34,253 bases of DNA from DATAQC01 sp046263055 (GCA_046263055.1 JBHELO010000057.1:1-34253); one strand, 5' to 3'; positions 1 to 7,607 are shown, counted from the stretch's first letter. Notes: generated by a model from the sequence alone, not told the origin. Program-made: numbers and translations.

Positions 1-604
1 GCATGAGGGCCCAGCAGCAGGCGAGGCAGAACAGCCCGTGGCTCCACCCGAGGCGAAGCGCCTCGCGGTTGCCTCTGCGGTAGTGCGCGAGCAGGAAGGC
101 GGCGGGATGCCGGCAGACGTCGAGGCAGCGGTCCTTCAACGGGCTCAGCTGGAAGGCGCCGGCCAGCGCGAGGACGGCGGCGACGACGAGGGACGGGTGG
201 GCGTCAAGCCACGGCCAGGCGTCGACACCACGATGGACGGTGGCGTCGAACGCGAGCGCCAGCCAGCCAAATGCCGTCCATACCGCTAGATAGCCGCTCG
301 TAAACGCCGCCAGCGCGACTCCCGGTCGCGGCTGGTGCGAGGACGCCGCCGCGAACAGCCGGAGAAGTGGTACCGCGGAGGGCAGCATCATGGCGACGAT
401 CATCACGATCCAGGCGCCGGCGTACGCCAGGACCGCGCCCAGCCCGGGAGCGCCACCGTCGCCGAGCAGAGCGTCGTGGTCGAGGACGTGAGTGTGACCG
501 GTGGCGTGAGCGGCGATCGCCGCCGCCCACGCGAGGCCGATCGCCGCTACGACCGTGACCGGCACTCGCCGGGTCGCAGCCGGGGACCCGGCGAGCACGG
601 TCAT
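1..604 (-). CDS. DUF2182 integral membrane protein (3' part beyond window)
   Basis: Reading leftward from ATG at 604-602 the frame stays open to the window edge (about 201 residues), so the gene is truncated by the window. The product is a multi-pass membrane protein with hydrophobic stretches near residues 15-33, 55-80, 95-118 and 138-152. DUF2182 hallmarks are visible: an AMMLPS segment (71-76), QLSPLKDRCLDVCRHP (152-167) and a Cys cluster CLACC (193-197) just before WALM. A His-rich loop (H33, H37, H39, H43) together with these cysteines suggests metal binding, which is an inference. The start codon overlaps the stop of the DUF1326 gene by 4 bases (ATGA), indicating translational coupling. 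DUF1326 and DUF2182 are commonly found as a pair; their biochemical role is not known to me. Confidence 0.85.
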   Translation of the reverse strand, partial: MTVLAGSPAATRRVPVTVVAAIGLAWAAAIAAHATGHTHVLDHDALLGDGGAPGLGAVLAYAGAWIVMIVAMMLPSAVPLLRLFAAASSHQPRPGVALAAFTSGYLAVWTAFGWLALAFDATVHRGVDAWPWLDAHPSLVVAAVLALAGAFQLSPLKDRCLDVCRHPAAFLLAHYRRGNREALRLGWSHGLFCLACCWALM

Positions 605-1239
605 GCCCGATGGGTGATGTGGTAGTCGGACTGGATCGCGTTGCGGCCTTCGAATGACCACACCATCCCGTAGCGCGGTAGCTCGACGGTGTGCGTGTGG
701 GCCCGGGCCACATACGCTGGCGAGCCGGGCACTGTCGAGAACAGCGAGTCGCGCAGTGTGGTGATGGTTTCGCCGTCGGGAGAGCGGAACGGCTCCATCT
801 CCGCGGATACGAAGTCGCCGATGCGCAGCACGCCGTTGCCGCTGTTGGTCTCGTGCTCGATCGGCGCCCGCTCGACGCCGAGCACCTCGCCAACCAGTCC
901 GGCGACGTCGGCCAGCGGTCCGCCGAGCCGGCCGTGGTACGCGTCGAGGATGGCGTCGTGCTGGTCGTCGCTGGCGCGGTCGTCGACGAAGCTGACGACC
1001 TTCCAACTGCCTGGCGTGAGCACGTTGCCGGGGATGTAACAGACATTGACGAACGAGAGCCCGCTCACGTCGACGCCGTTGATGACGCCGCTGTCGAACT
1101 TGTAGGCGTTGAACGAGCTACAGGTGCCACCGTCGGGATCGGCGCCGACCCAGCACGGGCACAGCACGCCGCACGAGCACGCCTCGAGGAGGGTGCCCTC
1201 GAGGTCGTACACCGTGCCGGTCACCGCGGTCGCGCTCAT
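601..1239 (-). CDS. DUF1326 domain protein
   Basis: This 212-residue soluble protein matches DUF1326. After a short beta-strand start it has EACSCGVLCPCWVG (residues 19-32), with C21, C23, C27 and C29 forming a CxC-x3-CxC cluster plus C40, the family's defining feature and a likely metal or redox site. A long following domain has the typical VVSFVDDRASDDQ-type segment. The start was set at ATG 1239-1237 because it overlaps the cupin stop as ATGA; an upstream in-frame extension is Arg-rich and not protein-like. It is the middle gene of a three-gene operon. The partner DUF2182 membrane protein suggests a membrane-associated metal-handling pair, but that is inferred, not shown. Confidence 0.88.
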   Translation of the reverse strand: MSATAVTGTVYDLEGTLLEACSCGVLCPCWVGADPDGGTCSSFNAYKFDSGVINGVDVSGLSFVNVCYIPGNVLTPGSWKVVSFVDDRASDDQHDAILDAYHGRLGGPLADVAGLVGEVLGVERAPIEHETNSGNGVLRIGDFVSAEMEPFRSPDGETITTLRDSLFSTVPGSPAYVARAHTHTVELPRYGMVWSFEGRNAIQSDYHITHRA

Positions 1240-1595
1240 CGGGACTTGGCGAAGTCGGCGGCCATGGCCGGCGAGAAGTCGACGCCCACCCACGGCTCGT
1301 CGCCCATCACCGAGGCGTCGTGGCCCGGGGGAATGGAGTAGGCGTCGCCGGGATTGATCTCGATCTCGGTGCCGTCGTCCGGACGGATGCGGATCTGCCC
1401 GGACACGGCGTAGCCGTTGTGTTGCACCTGGCAGCTCTCGGTGCCGGCGATGGGCTTCACGCACTCCGACCACCGCCACCCCGGCTGCATCGTCGAGCGG
1501 GTCACCGTCGTCGATCCCACCGTGACGACCTCCACCCGACCCTTGGGGAACTCCCTGACGTCGGTGGTCCGGTCAACGCTCGTCGTTTCGGCCAT
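1236..1595 (-). CDS. Cupin-domain protein
   Basis: This 119-residue protein is a single small beta-barrel cupin. The C-terminal half shows the cupin pattern (a PGDAYSIPPGHDA segment near residues 83-95 followed by a V-x-V-D-F strand). The first motif (GTESCQVQHNGYAVSG, near 51-66) has one His and is divergent from the classical HxH-E motif, so metal binding is uncertain. It starts at ATG 1595-1593 behind an excellent ribosome binding site (AAGGAGG, the complement of 1601-1607, 5-6 bases upstream). It is the first gene of the leftward cupin-DUF1326-DUF2182 operon and lies opposite the SARP regulator. Cupins of this type can sense a ligand or act as small-molecule enzymes; which applies here cannot be told. 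Confidence 0.85.
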   Translation of the reverse strand: MAETTSVDRTTDVREFPKGRVEVVTVGSTTVTRSTMQPGWRWSECVKPIAGTESCQVQHNGYAVSGQIRIRPDDGTEIEINPGDAYSIPPGHDASVMGDEPWVGVDFSPAMAADFAKSR

Positions 1596-1643
1596 GCCTT
1601 CCTCCTTGTCGTTCGGGCGAGCGATGTGCCCGCTCCAGCGGAG

Positions 1644-1689
1644 ATAGTGCGATACGCCGCTTCAGGCTCACTCTCGGCACGCTTCAGGC
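1644..1689 (-). promoter_or_regulatory. Putative SARP operator and cupin operon promoter
   Basis: Two perfect direct repeats cgcttcaggc lie at 1658-1667 and 1680-1689, a 22-base period (two helical turns). On the minus strand the proximal repeat is followed after exactly 8 bases by CACTAT (1649-1644), a plausible -10 box for the cupin operon. Direct repeats 11 or 22 bases apart, placed 8 bases from the -10, are the established layout of Streptomyces SARP targets. Binding by the adjacent regulator is an inference. Confidence 0.55.
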
Positions 1690-1727
1690 CAGACCGCCTC
1701 GCCCGGGACGTCCAACGAAGGTCGTCC

Positions 1728-1733
1728 TACGCT
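1728..1733 (+). promoter_or_regulatory. -10 box of leaderless SARP mRNA (putative)
   Basis: TACGCT lies 8 bases before the GTG start at 1742, and no Shine-Dalgarno sequence is visible. This suggests transcription starting at or next to the start codon. The same arrangement recurs at four other genes in the window. Confidence 0.4.
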
Positions 1734-1741
1734 TCGTTACC

Positions 1742-4700
1742 GTGGAGATCGGGATCCTCGGGCCGTTGGAGGTGCTCGTCGATGGCAGGGCGGTCGAGCC
1801 GGGCAGTCCTAAGCAGCGCGCGCTGCTCCTGAACCTCGTCGTCCACCATGGCCACGTCGTGTCCCGGGACCGGTTGATGGACGACCTGTGGGCCGGCAGC
1901 CCTCCTTCGACCGCGCTCGGGGTGCTGCAGAACTACGTCTCCCAGCTTCGCAAGGCGCTCGGCGCGCATGTGGTCGCCACCAGAGGTCCGGGCTACGCCT
2001 TGGACGTGGACCCGACGGCCATCGACAGCGTCCGCTTCGACGCGATGGTGGACAACGCTCAAGCGGCGCTGCGGGCGGGCGACCCGTCGAGCGCGGCGAA
2101 GGCCGCTCGACGGGCGCTCGAGTTGTGGCGGGGCGACGCCCTTGTCGACGTCGCCGACGAGCCTTTCGCCCAGGCCGAGATCGGTCGGCTCCGCGAGCGG
2201 CGGGTGGTCGCGGTCGAGCTCCACCTCGAAGCCGAGATCAGCGCCGGGCGTCATCGGGAGGCGGCGCCGCGACTGGAAGCAGCCGTCGCTGACCATCCAT
2301 TCCGCGAGCGGCTGTGGTGGCTCCTCATGCTGGCTCTGTACCGCTCGGGGCGGCAGGCCGACGCACTTCGTGCCTACCAGCGAGCCCGAGCCACACTCGC
2401 CGAGGAGCTCGGCCTGGAGCCCAGCGGCCAGCTTCGGGACCTCGAGCGAGCGATCCTGGATCAACGCGGTGACCTCGACAACCTGCTGGTCACCACAGTT
2501 GAGCGAGCCCGCCCCCGGCGCCGGTCCCGGCCGGACACGCCCCTGCTCGGGCGGACTGAGGAATGGTCGGCGGTCGAGGCGTTTCTCGTCGGCTCGGACC
2601 CCACCGCGGGGGGACTGCTGCTCCTTGTCGGCGAACCGGGCATCGGCAAGACGCGCCTCCTGGAGCAAGCGCGTCACCACATGGACGCCATGGGTGGGAT
2701 CGTCATCTCCGGCCGAGCATTCGAGGCCGAACGGCGACGGTCCTACGGCCCCTGGATCGACGCGCTCCGCAGCACACCACTCCCGCCGCTTGACGGAACC
2801 CAACGACGGGTCCTCGCGACGTTGCTCCCCGAACTGTCCGGCGAACCGGCCGAGCTCGACGACCCGAACCTGCTCTACGACGCCGTCACGCGTCTCGTTG
2901 GCGCGCTCGCGGTGAAGGCGCCCGTCGCGGTTCTCCTCGATGACGTGCAATGGCTCGATGAGCCCTCCACCTCGTTGCTGCACTTCGTGATCCGACACCT
3001 CGCCCATGTGGACGTCGCGTTCGTCGCCGCCGCGAGGCCGGCCGAGCTCGGCGACAACGGGGCGAGCGCTCGACTACTGCACGCCCTTCGGCGCGACGAC
3101 GCCGTCACCGAGCTGTTCGTCGGTCCGCTTACCGCCGCCACGATCGCGGATCTGACCGGTCCGATCGCGCCCGGCGCCGACTCGCAACGCATCGCGCAAG
3201 CGACACACGGCAACCCGCTGTTCGCCCTCGAGATGGCGCGTGCCCTGGCGCGGGGCGACGACCCGCTTACCAGCCGCGTCGATGCACTGATCGAGGACCG
3301 GCTAACACGCATCGACGAGCGGGCCTCCAAACTCGTTCCATGGCTTGCCGCCTTCGGCCACGGCGTGCCGCCCAGCGTGCTCGCCCCGCTCGTCGAACGC
3401 GAGCCGGCCGATCTGTTCGAATCCCTTGGGGACCTCGAACGCCACGGCGTGATCTACGCCGACGGCGAAGGCCGCATCGACTTCGTGCACGACCTCGTCC
3501 GCACGGCGGCGTACAAGCGCCTCTCAACGCCGAGGCGCGCGATAGTGCACGCCCGGATCGCCGCTGTGCTCGCCTCACTGGCCGACCCCGACGACAGCCT
3601 GGCGGCCGAGACGGCGCGGCACGCCGACGCAGGCGGCGACAGCGCAGCGTGCGCCACCGCAAGCGTGCGCGCCGCGAGACGATCGCTGCGCCTGCTTGCC
3701 TATGGCGATGTCGAGGACCTCGTCGCGCTCGGCCGCACGCACGCCCAGCGCCTGCCGCCGACCGAGCGGGTAGAGACCGAGGTCGAGCTCCTGCATGTGC
3801 TCCTGCACCCCGCCCTCCGTCTGCGCGATGCGGGTGAGCTGACCCGAGACCTGACCGAGCTGTGCGCCGAAGCACAGCGCCTCGGCCTGGACCCCGTGCT
3901 CTCCAGCGCGCTGAGCCTGCTCGCCCGTGCCTACCACTGGGGTTGGGGTGACCTTCCGCGCGCCCGCGCCCTGATGCAGCGCGCCGCCCAGCTCATCGAG
4001 AACGCCGAAGAGCCCAGCCTCGAGCCGCTCCTCGAAGGCGCGCGGTGCCTCGCCTACCTCGAGATGGACATGGACCGCACTGCTCGCCTGTTCGACGAAC
4101 TGGGTGCGCTCGATGCCCTCGCCTCGACGTCGTTCCAGTACCAGTGGGGTCTCGGTCTCGTAGAGGCGTGGCGAGGTGACCTCCGGGCCGCCCGCGCCGC
4201 CATGCGCCGCGCCATCGACCTCGCCGCCGGCCGCGCCGACCACTGGGCGACATTCGAGTGCACCGCCCGACTCGCACTCCTCGAGCTCGAAGCCGGTGCG
4301 GTCGATGCCGCCGAATCCTTGTCCGCCGAGCTCGCTCCGCTCGCCTCGAAGCTCGGCGACGGGAGCGAACGGCCCTACGCCGCCGCCATCGGGGCCATCG
4401 CCAGGATTGCGCGCGGTGACCCTAACGGCCAGACGGCGCTCGACGACGCCATCCGCTCGCTCGAGCGCATCGACGCCCGCTTCCTCGTGCCGGACCTCCT
4501 CGGCGTCGCTGCCGAAATACACCGACATGCTGGCGATCCCGATCTCGCTCGCGATCGAGCCGAGTGGGCAGCGCAGGTCGCAGACGACGCTGCCCGACCG
4601 TTCGAGGCTGCACGTGCCCACGCCTTGCTGGCGTGCCTCGCGGCCGAACGCGGTGACTTCGACGACGCGCGTTCCCACATCGACGCTGTTGTCAGCCGCT

Positions 4701-4798
4701 CGGACAAGCTTCCCGGACATGTGCAAGGATTGCGGCTGGAAGCGGAGCGCCTCGTCGATGCAGGACTGGGCGAACAAGGAGTGGACGCGTGGCGGTGA
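1742..4798 (+). CDS. SARP-AAA large transcriptional regulator (AfsR-like)
   Basis: This 1018-residue regulator begins with an OmpR-type winged helix (about 1-92; IGILGPLEV start, KQRALLLNL, RDRLMDDLW, LQNYVSQLRKAL). A bacterial transcriptional activation domain (BTAD, about 97-242) follows. An AAA/NB-ARC-like ATPase comes next, with Walker A GEPGIGKTR (297-305) and Walker B VAVLLDDVQWLDE (394-406), and then a long Ala/Leu/Arg-rich helical C-terminus resembling TPR repeats. No LuxR helix-turn-helix is seen at the end. It is therefore a 'large SARP', a cytoplasmic DNA-binding switch gated by ATP. It starts with GTG 1742, apparently leaderless, and faces the cupin-DUF1326-DUF2182 operon across a gap with SARP-like direct repeats. 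Its end overlaps the DUF4242 gene by 10 bases. Secondary-metabolite genes, the usual SARP targets, are absent nearby. Confidence 0.93.
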   Translation: MEIGILGPLEVLVDGRAVEPGSPKQRALLLNLVVHHGHVVSRDRLMDDLWAGSPPSTALGVLQNYVSQLRKALGAHVVATRGPGYALDVDPTAIDSVRFDAMVDNAQAALRAGDPSSAAKAARRALELWRGDALVDVADEPFAQAEIGRLRERRVVAVELHLEAEISAGRHREAAPRLEAAVADHPFRERLWWLLMLALYRSGRQADALRAYQRARATLAEELGLEPSGQLRDLERAILDQRGDLDNLLVTTVERARPRRRSRPDTPLLGRTEEWSAVEAFLVGSDPTAGGLLLLVGEPGIGKTRLLEQARHHMDAMGGIVISGRAFEAERRRSYGPWIDALRSTPLPPLDGTQRRVLATLLPELSGEPAELDDPNLLYDAVTRLVGALAVKAPVAVLLDDVQWLDEPSTSLLHFVIRHLAHVDVAFVAAARPAELGDNGASARLLHALRRDDAVTELFVGPLTAATIADLTGPIAPGADSQRIAQATHGNPLFALEMARALARGDDPLTSRVDALIEDRLTRIDERASKLVPWLAAFGHGVPPSVLAPLVEREPADLFESLGDLERHGVIYADGEGRIDFVHDLVRTAAYKRLSTPRRAIVHARIAAVLASLADPDDSLAAETARHADAGGDSAACATASVRAARRSLRLLAYGDVEDLVALGRTHAQRLPPTERVETEVELLHVLLHPALRLRDAGELTRDLTELCAEAQRLGLDPVLSSALSLLARAYHWGWGDLPRARALMQRAAQLIENAEEPSLEPLLEGARCLAYLEMDMDRTARLFDELGALDALASTSFQYQWGLGLVEAWRGDLRAARAAMRRAIDLAAGRADHWATFECTARLALLELEAGAVDAAESLSAELAPLASKLGDGSERPYAAAIGAIARIARGDPNGQTALDDAIRSLERIDARFLVPDLLGVAAEIHRHAGDPDLARDRAEWAAQVADDAARPFEAARAHALLACLAAERGDFDDARSHIDAVVSRSDKLPGHVQGLRLEAERLVDAGLGEQGVDAWR

Positions 4799-5052
4799 TC
4801 ATGGTGGAGGAGCGGTTCGACCCTCCGATCGACCTCAGCCAGGGCAGCCCGATCGCCGAGCAGGTGTCACCGTGCCTGCCGGTCTACGGCGTGACCTGGC
4901 TGAGTTCGTACATCGCAAGCGACGGCACCCGGTGCGTGTGCGTGTACGAGGCCGACAACGCCGAAGCGGTGCGCCGCGTTTACCGGACCGCCGGTGTCGG
5001 GTTCGAGAACGTCTGGGCCGCCAGCCCGCTCCACCGCGCCGAGGACGCCTGA
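4789..5052 (+). CDS. DUF4242 (SCO4226-like) small protein
   Basis: This 87-residue protein matches the DUF4242 / nickel-binding SCO4226-like family. It has an E-R-x-F-D-P-P start, then a conserved middle with CLPVYGVTWLSSYIASDG and VCVYEADNAEAVRRVYRTAG, ending with a VWAA-type segment. The fold is a small ferredoxin-like alpha/beta dimer. Known relatives bind nickel, but the biological role is not established. GTG 4789 overlaps the SARP stop by 10 bases; an in-frame ATG at 4801 is an alternative start just after it. Either start gives tight coupling to the regulator, so this protein may act as a ligand or metal partner of the same circuit (inference). Confidence 0.85.
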   Translation: MAVIMVEERFDPPIDLSQGSPIAEQVSPCLPVYGVTWLSSYIASDGTRCVCVYEADNAEAVRRVYRTAGVGFENVWAASPLHRAEDA

Positions 5053-5281
5053 CGACCATCTGACGCCCCGACGACCCCCCTATCGGAGTCGGCCACAGCG
5101 CCAGGATTGCCAATCCCTTGGGGTGCTGTCCCGTTCTCGCTGGTGGCGCAGAGCGAATGGCCTCTGTGAGCTGCGCGGAAGGAGGTCTCCACAGAAGGCC
5201 GTCCCATAACCACAGCAGCATGGTGCCCGCGCAAGTGCCCCAGACCGCCGGATGGATGGCGCAGGCGGCGGGGTATCCCCT

Positions 5282-5677
5282 TCACTGATCGAACGTCTCC
5301 CGAAGGTTGCCGTTGATCAGCTGGTTCAGTCGGTGGCGGCGACCCCTCACATCGTCGTCGTCGAGCTCTTGCCGCCCCTGGAGCGTCCAGGTCACTAATG
5401 ACCCCGTACCGGCCGGCTCGATGTCGAATCGGATCCGGAGCTCAGGGTGGTCGGCCCAAATTGAGGTCCAAACGATCAGGCTCGGCCGTACCCCGTCAAG
5501 GATGGTCGGCGGAACCTCGCCGGGCCGGACCTGAAACCACTCGCGATTCTCCGACGCCCACGGATCACGAAGTGACTCCCAGACCACCCATGGGGGCGGC
5601 GCTTGCGTCTTGGCCCGCCGGGCGAGGTCGACAAGCCGCTCCACGCCGACAAGGTAGGTGCCCTGGTCGTCCGGCAA
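5282..5677 (-). CDS. SRPBCC-like protein
   Basis: This 131-residue protein resembles small actinobacterial SRPBCC (START/Bet v1-like) proteins. It has PPPWVVWESLRDP near the start, a central VRPSLIVWTSIW strand, RFDIEPAGTGSLVTWTL (the typical beta-strand pair) and a C-terminal helix RLNQLINGNLRETF. Such domains bind hydrophobic ligands in a deep cavity; no specific ligand can be inferred. The most upstream start is TTG 5677, which is weak, and an internal GTG (residue 11 region) is possible. It is a lone leftward gene. Its 5' end lies 18-20 bases from the edge of a CpaF-like fragment, so its original promoter may have been lost or changed. Confidence 0.7.
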   Translation of the reverse strand: MPDDQGTYLVGVERLVDLARRAKTQAPPPWVVWESLRDPWASENREWFQVRPGEVPPTILDGVRPSLIVWTSIWADHPELRIRFDIEPAGTGSLVTWTLQGRQELDDDDVRGRRHRLNQLINGNLRETFDQ

Positions 5678-5694
5678 GGCCCCGTTTAACGGCC

Positions 5695-5845
5695 CGCTTG
5701 TAGTCGGCCGACCAGGCGTCGACCTCGTCGTCGATGAGGACCCGCAGCTTGGCCCGCCCGTCGGCCCCGGCCATGTCGAGGGAGATCTCCCTGGCCCGGC
5801 GCTGGACCCGGCGCTCGATCTCCTTGCCGCGGCATGGCTGATGCC
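5695..5845 (-). pseudogene. Fragment resembling N-terminus of a CpaF-type pilus ATPase
   Basis: About 45 codons in one leftward frame have almost only G/C at third positions and encode KEIERRVQRRAREISLDM followed by an LIDDEVDAWSADYKR segment. This resembles the region in front of the catalytic domain of Flp/Tad pilus ATPases of the CpaF family in Actinomycetota. The frame continues into sequence without any protein-like pattern on both sides, and no Walker motif follows. It is best read as a decayed gene fragment; the family match is from memory and uncertain. Confidence 0.4.
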
Positions 5846-6177
5846 CGGGCCGGGCAGCGGCTCTGTTCACTGGCCATCGCCGGCCACACGACCGCATGCA
5901 CGGGGACGGGCCGGAGGGGGCCCCGCACGTGACGACCGGCACAGGACGGCCCGATCGGATCTAAGACCGCGCGCGTCAGAGGTGGAAGCCGAATGGAACC
6001 GCCGAGCCGGTCACCGGAATGCACGCGCACTGGCGGGCGAGCCCGCCACCGCCGGCGGCAGCGGCATCCGGGGACGGCCGCCGGGACCACACCTCCGCCA
6101 TCCGAAATGACCGGTTTGGGCCGGTTGCTCGGCGATGGATCGGGCCACCGGCCGATCGCCGGACCCCGGTTCTCGCC
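5846..6177. other. Gene-poor stretch
   Basis: No frame on either strand shows a convincing start, ribosome binding site or family pattern. Translations are Arg/Pro/Gly-rich and lack the strong third-position GC bias of the neighbouring genes. With the CpaF-like fragment next to it, the stretch looks like a degraded or rearranged segment. Confidence 0.5.
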
Positions 6178-6206
6178 TCGACAGGAATGGGATCCGGCGG
6201 TAAACT
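6178..6206 (+). promoter_or_regulatory. Sigma70-like promoter
   Basis: TCGACA (6178-6183) and TAAACT (6201-6206) are separated by 17 bases, matching 5/6 and 4/6 of the consensus hexamers. This is one of few such promoters in this GC-rich window. It would drive the small ORF at 6290 and the GT47-type gene. Confidence 0.45.
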
Positions 6207-6218
6207 GCGAATTCGCAG
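6205..6218. repeat. Perfect 14-base palindrome (candidate operator)
   Basis: ctgcgaattcgcag reads the same on both strands. It overlaps the end of the -10 box and the predicted transcription start of the promoter just upstream, a typical place for a dimeric repressor site. No adjacent gene identifies the regulator. Confidence 0.4.
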
Positions 6219-6289
6219 GTGGCCCACGCTGGGCGGAGCTCCACCGGTGTCTCAGGTAAGTTCCCCAATGGGTCAATGAGGAGGAAGCC

Positions 6290-6541
6290 GTGGACGGCGG
6301 GCTCGCCGCCGCCCAGACGGGCGTGTCCGGGTGCTCGCCGCTTCGCCGGCGGTGGAGGCCCGGCAAAGGACCGCGCCCTGCTCCCATCCTCCCGTGGAGA
6401 CGGCGCGTGGCCCAGGAGGCGCCCTTCGGTGCCCCGACGACCGCGGCCGCGAAGGTGGCCGCGGCAGGGCGCGGCCCTTCCGGCTGCCGCGTGCTGTGCC
6501 CGACGGACCGGCCGCTCCCGCTCCCCCGTCGTGGGCGCTGA
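6290..6541 (+). CDS. Small ORF with strong RBS, unknown function
   Basis: GTG 6290 lies 5 bases after a strong GAGGAGG ribosome binding site and opens an 83-residue, Arg/Pro/Ala-rich frame. Its third-position GC (about 87%) is only slightly above that of positions one and two, and no domain is recognised. It ends about 10 bases before the likely GTG start (6552) of the glycosyltransferase gene, in a different frame. It could be a leader ORF feeding ribosomes to the downstream gene, the frameshifted true N-terminus of that gene, or chance. Confidence 0.3.
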   Translation: MDGGLAAAQTGVSGCSPLRRRWRPGKGPRPAPILPWRRRVAQEAPFGAPTTAAAKVAAAGRGPSGCRVLCPTDRPLPLPRRGR

Positions 6542-6551
6542 CGCCCGGGCC

Positions 6552-7607
6552 GTGACAGTCCTCGAGCACCACCCCCAGTTCCCGTGCCTGGGCACGCCCA
6601 ACAGCTTCCACGTCTTCGACGGCGATCTCCGCTCGTGGGACCTCGACGACGGCGCGGTCGTCGCGTGGCCGGAGTGCCGCTACTTCAGGGACGTCCTCGC
6701 CGCCTTCGACCGCGGGTACCCGAGCAAGGGGCTCCGCTTCGTCCTCACCGACCGCGTGAACCGAGTGAGAGCGCTCGCCGGTCCGGATGTCGTCGTCATT
6801 TGCATCAAGGATGAGCTTTCCCGGGTGCCGGCATATGCGCACGACGTCCGCCTGGTCGGCAAGACCTACGGTGTCCGGCACACGCCTGACCTCCCGACCC
6901 CTGGCGCGGCCTCATTTCCGGTCATGGCCACGACTCTTGCCCAGGAAGGCTTCGTCCAGGCTCGCCGCTTGCCCAGCCTGGCGCAGTCCGCTCTTCATAC
7001 CGCCTGGTCGGGCCGCCGGCCCAACGTCATCGATCTTCCCCTGGGCACGTACCTTCTCCGAGATGAGCAGTTCGTCCCCTTCTCCGAGAGACCGTTCGAC
7101 GTGTCATATGTCGGTAGTCGGACGAACCGGCCCGGGCAGTCGGAACGACTGCTTCCCACGCGCAAGATGCGGTCGAGGCTCGATCTGGAACAGTCGATTG
7201 CCGCCTTGAGATTGGTCCGTCCGCAGACCAGGCTCGTCTTTCGCGCCATCGAGTCCTTCCGGGAGGCTCGCGTGCACAGCGCAACCTTCTCCCGGGCGCT
7301 CATGCAGAGCCGGATCGCGCTCTGCCCGCGCGGGGGGTCGCTCGAGACCTACCGGTTCTTCGAGGCGCTGCGGAGCGGGACGATCCCGGTCTGCGAACGG
7401 CTCCCCGAACGGAGCTTCTACTCGGGCTCCCCGGCCGTCACCGTTCGGGACTGGTCCGACCTGCCGGCGGTGGTGGATCGCCTCCTCGCCGACCCGATCG
7501 GCCTCGAGGCGCGCCACCGGGCCGTACTGGCATGGTGGGAGCAACGCTGCTCACCGGCGGCGGTCGCCCGCCAGCTCGCGGTCGCCCTGTCCGTGGACCG
7601 CGAGTAG
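6552..7607 (+). CDS. Exostosin-like (GT47-type) glycosyltransferase
   Basis: About 351 residues from GTG 6552. The C-terminal half has the hallmark of the exostosin/GT47 and related GT-B family: a YVGSR segment (187-191), an ALMQSRIALCPRGGSLETYR stretch (249-268), then FFEALRSGTIPVC (269-281) and LPERSFY (284-290), with a following VTVRDW. In this family the glutamate in the E-T-x-R-F-x-E-A region contacts the sugar nucleotide. The N-terminal half is more variable and contains Cys residues. The start is uncertain: GTG 6531 is in frame, and the sequence further upstream in this frame is Arg/Pro-rich and not protein-like. It is the leftmost gene of the surface-glycan locus and probably a cytoplasmic transferase; donor and acceptor are unknown. 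Confidence 0.75.
   Translation: MTVLEHHPQFPCLGTPNSFHVFDGDLRSWDLDDGAVVAWPECRYFRDVLAAFDRGYPSKGLRFVLTDRVNRVRALAGPDVVVICIKDELSRVPAYAHDVRLVGKTYGVRHTPDLPTPGAASFPVMATTLAQEGFVQARRLPSLAQSALHTAWSGRRPNVIDLPLGTYLLRDEQFVPFSERPFDVSYVGSRTNRPGQSERLLPTRKMRSRLDLEQSIAALRLVRPQTRLVFRAIESFREARVHSATFSRALMQSRIALCPRGGSLETYRFFEALRSGTIPVCERLPERSFYSGSPAVTVRDWSDLPAVVDRLLADPIGLEARHRAVLAWWEQRCSPAAVARQLAVALSVDRE

Noticed and set aside
1727..3007. Long minus-strand frame (over 420 codons) opposite the SARP gene
   Set aside because: It is an antisense shadow caused by high GC at third positions; its translation has no recognisable domain, while the plus strand encodes clear SARP and ATPase motifs.
4994..5014. tRNA-like GGTTCGA sequence
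   Set aside because: It lies inside the DUF4242 coding frame and has no cloverleaf-forming arms around it; no tRNA was found in the window.
6219..6551. N-terminal extension of the GT47-type gene to an upstream start at 6219 or 6276
   Set aside because: The added residues are Arg/Pro/Gly-rich, and the good ribosome binding site fits the GTG in another frame.
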